Source of the DNA: Anthoceros angustus
Lineage: Eukaryota; Streptophyta; Anthocerotopsida; Anthocerotales; Anthocerotaceae
Direction of reading: 5' to 3'
Assembly (NCBI GenBank): GCA_010909165.1
Contig: MU008202.1
Coordinates: 372,001-436,000 of the forward strand
Length of the DNA: 64,000 bases
Part shown: positions 63,546-64,000 of the stretch, in pieces
How positions within the stretch are numbered: position 1 is the first letter of the stretch
How the letters are laid out: every line of letters begins with the position of its first letter
Program-made: the position numbers and the translations under genes
Notes under the pieces: model-generated
The model's database searches: none
What the model saw: the letters and a program-made list of their open reading frames with translations, nothing else
Told to the model about the DNA's origin: nothing

Positions 63546-64000
63546 AGATCGGTGTTGGATTTGTGTTCGCACTTGGTGTGGGCAGGCACATTTCACAAGC
63601 TTGCAGCGTTGGCTGGCCTGCTGTAACAGACGCAGGATATCCGCTCAGATCTGGTGTGCACTGGAATATCTGTTCCAGTCTCTCAGTGGTTACCGGATTT
63701 GTGGGGGGCAGGGCAGTGGCAGGGCAGGGCTGGGGCAGGCAGGCTGTAAGGCTGGCAGCCCTTTTTTCCTTTTTCTTTTTGCCTCTATCTCCTATGGAGG
63801 ATTCGACTATGCCGTTTCTTCCCTTTCCTTAGACAGACTGTGTTGTGAGCTCATTTTCGCTACTGCCTGGAAGTTAGAAGAACTCAGTATGGCATGTCTC
63901 CACAGAGGAGAGAGGACACACACACAAACACATCCTGGGCTTCGAGTGGCCAAGTATGGCGGTGGAATGACCTGCCAATGAACATCCTCACCCTCTGTGA
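62915..64000 (+). CDS. Single-RRM RNA-binding protein, ARP1-like, 5' part (runs past right edge)
   Basis: Start ATG 62915: [20 protein letters not shown], a short Gly-rich lead, then the RRM. Exon 1 62915-63127 and exon 2 63224-63359 join in frame across a 96-bp GT-AG intron. RNP2 is [12 protein letters not shown]1 is SKGYGFVTF split exactly by the intron after GYGF; conserved flanks are [20 protein letters not shown] and the post-[20 protein letters not shown]. That combination is typical of plant ARP1-like/RBM24-38-like single-RRM proteins, which bind mRNA. Exon 2 ends before GTACG at 63360. I could not place exon 3 confidently in 63361-64000, so it may lie there or beyond the window. A (GCTCCT)n microsatellite occupies 63503-63544 in the presumed intron. 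Confidence 0.88.

Overview
The window is plant nuclear DNA. Five nuclear genes have plant-specific or plant-typical architecture: a plant-type BIG ARF-GEF, a CAT-type amino-acid permease, plastid ribosomal protein bL29, a BAC2-like mitochondrial carrier and a DYW-class pentatricopeptide-repeat (PPR) protein. The introns I could resolve are uniformly short (72-159 bp in the permease, 77-147 bp in BIG). Short introns together with a PPR-DYW gene carrying an OSB-like PDF motif would fit an early-diverging land plant such as a lycophyte or bryophyte. That placement is inference; the sequence does not name the species.

Layout. 1-4.4 kb: a decayed Ty1/copia element on the minus strand that runs off the left edge. 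4.4-8.9 kb: gene-free, AT-rich DNA with an inverted-repeat-bounded segment, two copies of a tRNA-like repeat headed by GC palindromes, a long (TA)n tract and a dispersed repeat. 8,937-17,007: a structurally complete Ty1/copia element (173-bp LTRs, 5-bp target duplication AGTGA) whose coding region is frameshifted; it sits inside the dispersed repeat, and an empty paralogous copy of that site lies at 45.6-46.0 kb. 18.5-25.2 kb: three minus-strand genes, PTPA (PP2A activator), a 14-exon CAT permease and plastid bL29. 25.3-27.6 kb: gene-free, with a decayed PPR fragment. 27.7-31.5 kb: the PPR-DYW gene, with six near-identical 306-bp triplet units in tandem, most carrying small deletions. 32.4-33.5 kb: the BAC2-like carrier (minus). 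33.7-38.7 kb: a direct tandem duplication with 9-bp junction microhomology, each copy holding a truncated germin-like gene and the 3' end of a coiled-coil ORF. 38.2-43.5 kb: a long degenerate minus-strand coiled-coil locus with a ~390-410-bp tandem array. 43.5-49.5 kb: gene-free, with simple and tandem repeats. 49,564-55,962: an 11-exon BIG gene with a coherent 1,791-residue frame and two GC-AG introns. 56-62.8 kb: gene-free, unusually dense in penta- and hexanucleotide microsatellites. 62,915 to the right edge: the 5' exons of an ARP1-like single-RRM gene.

The intact genes are unrelated housekeeping or organelle functions, with no operon-like logic. The unusual content is the repeat biology: three independent sets of paralogous copies (PPR units, the 33.7-38.7 kb duplication and the coiled-coil array) differ mainly by tiny deletions at short direct repeats, which is either a real mutational bias or an assembly artefact. 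Intron-exon models were read by eye from splice motifs and frame continuity; no database search was run.
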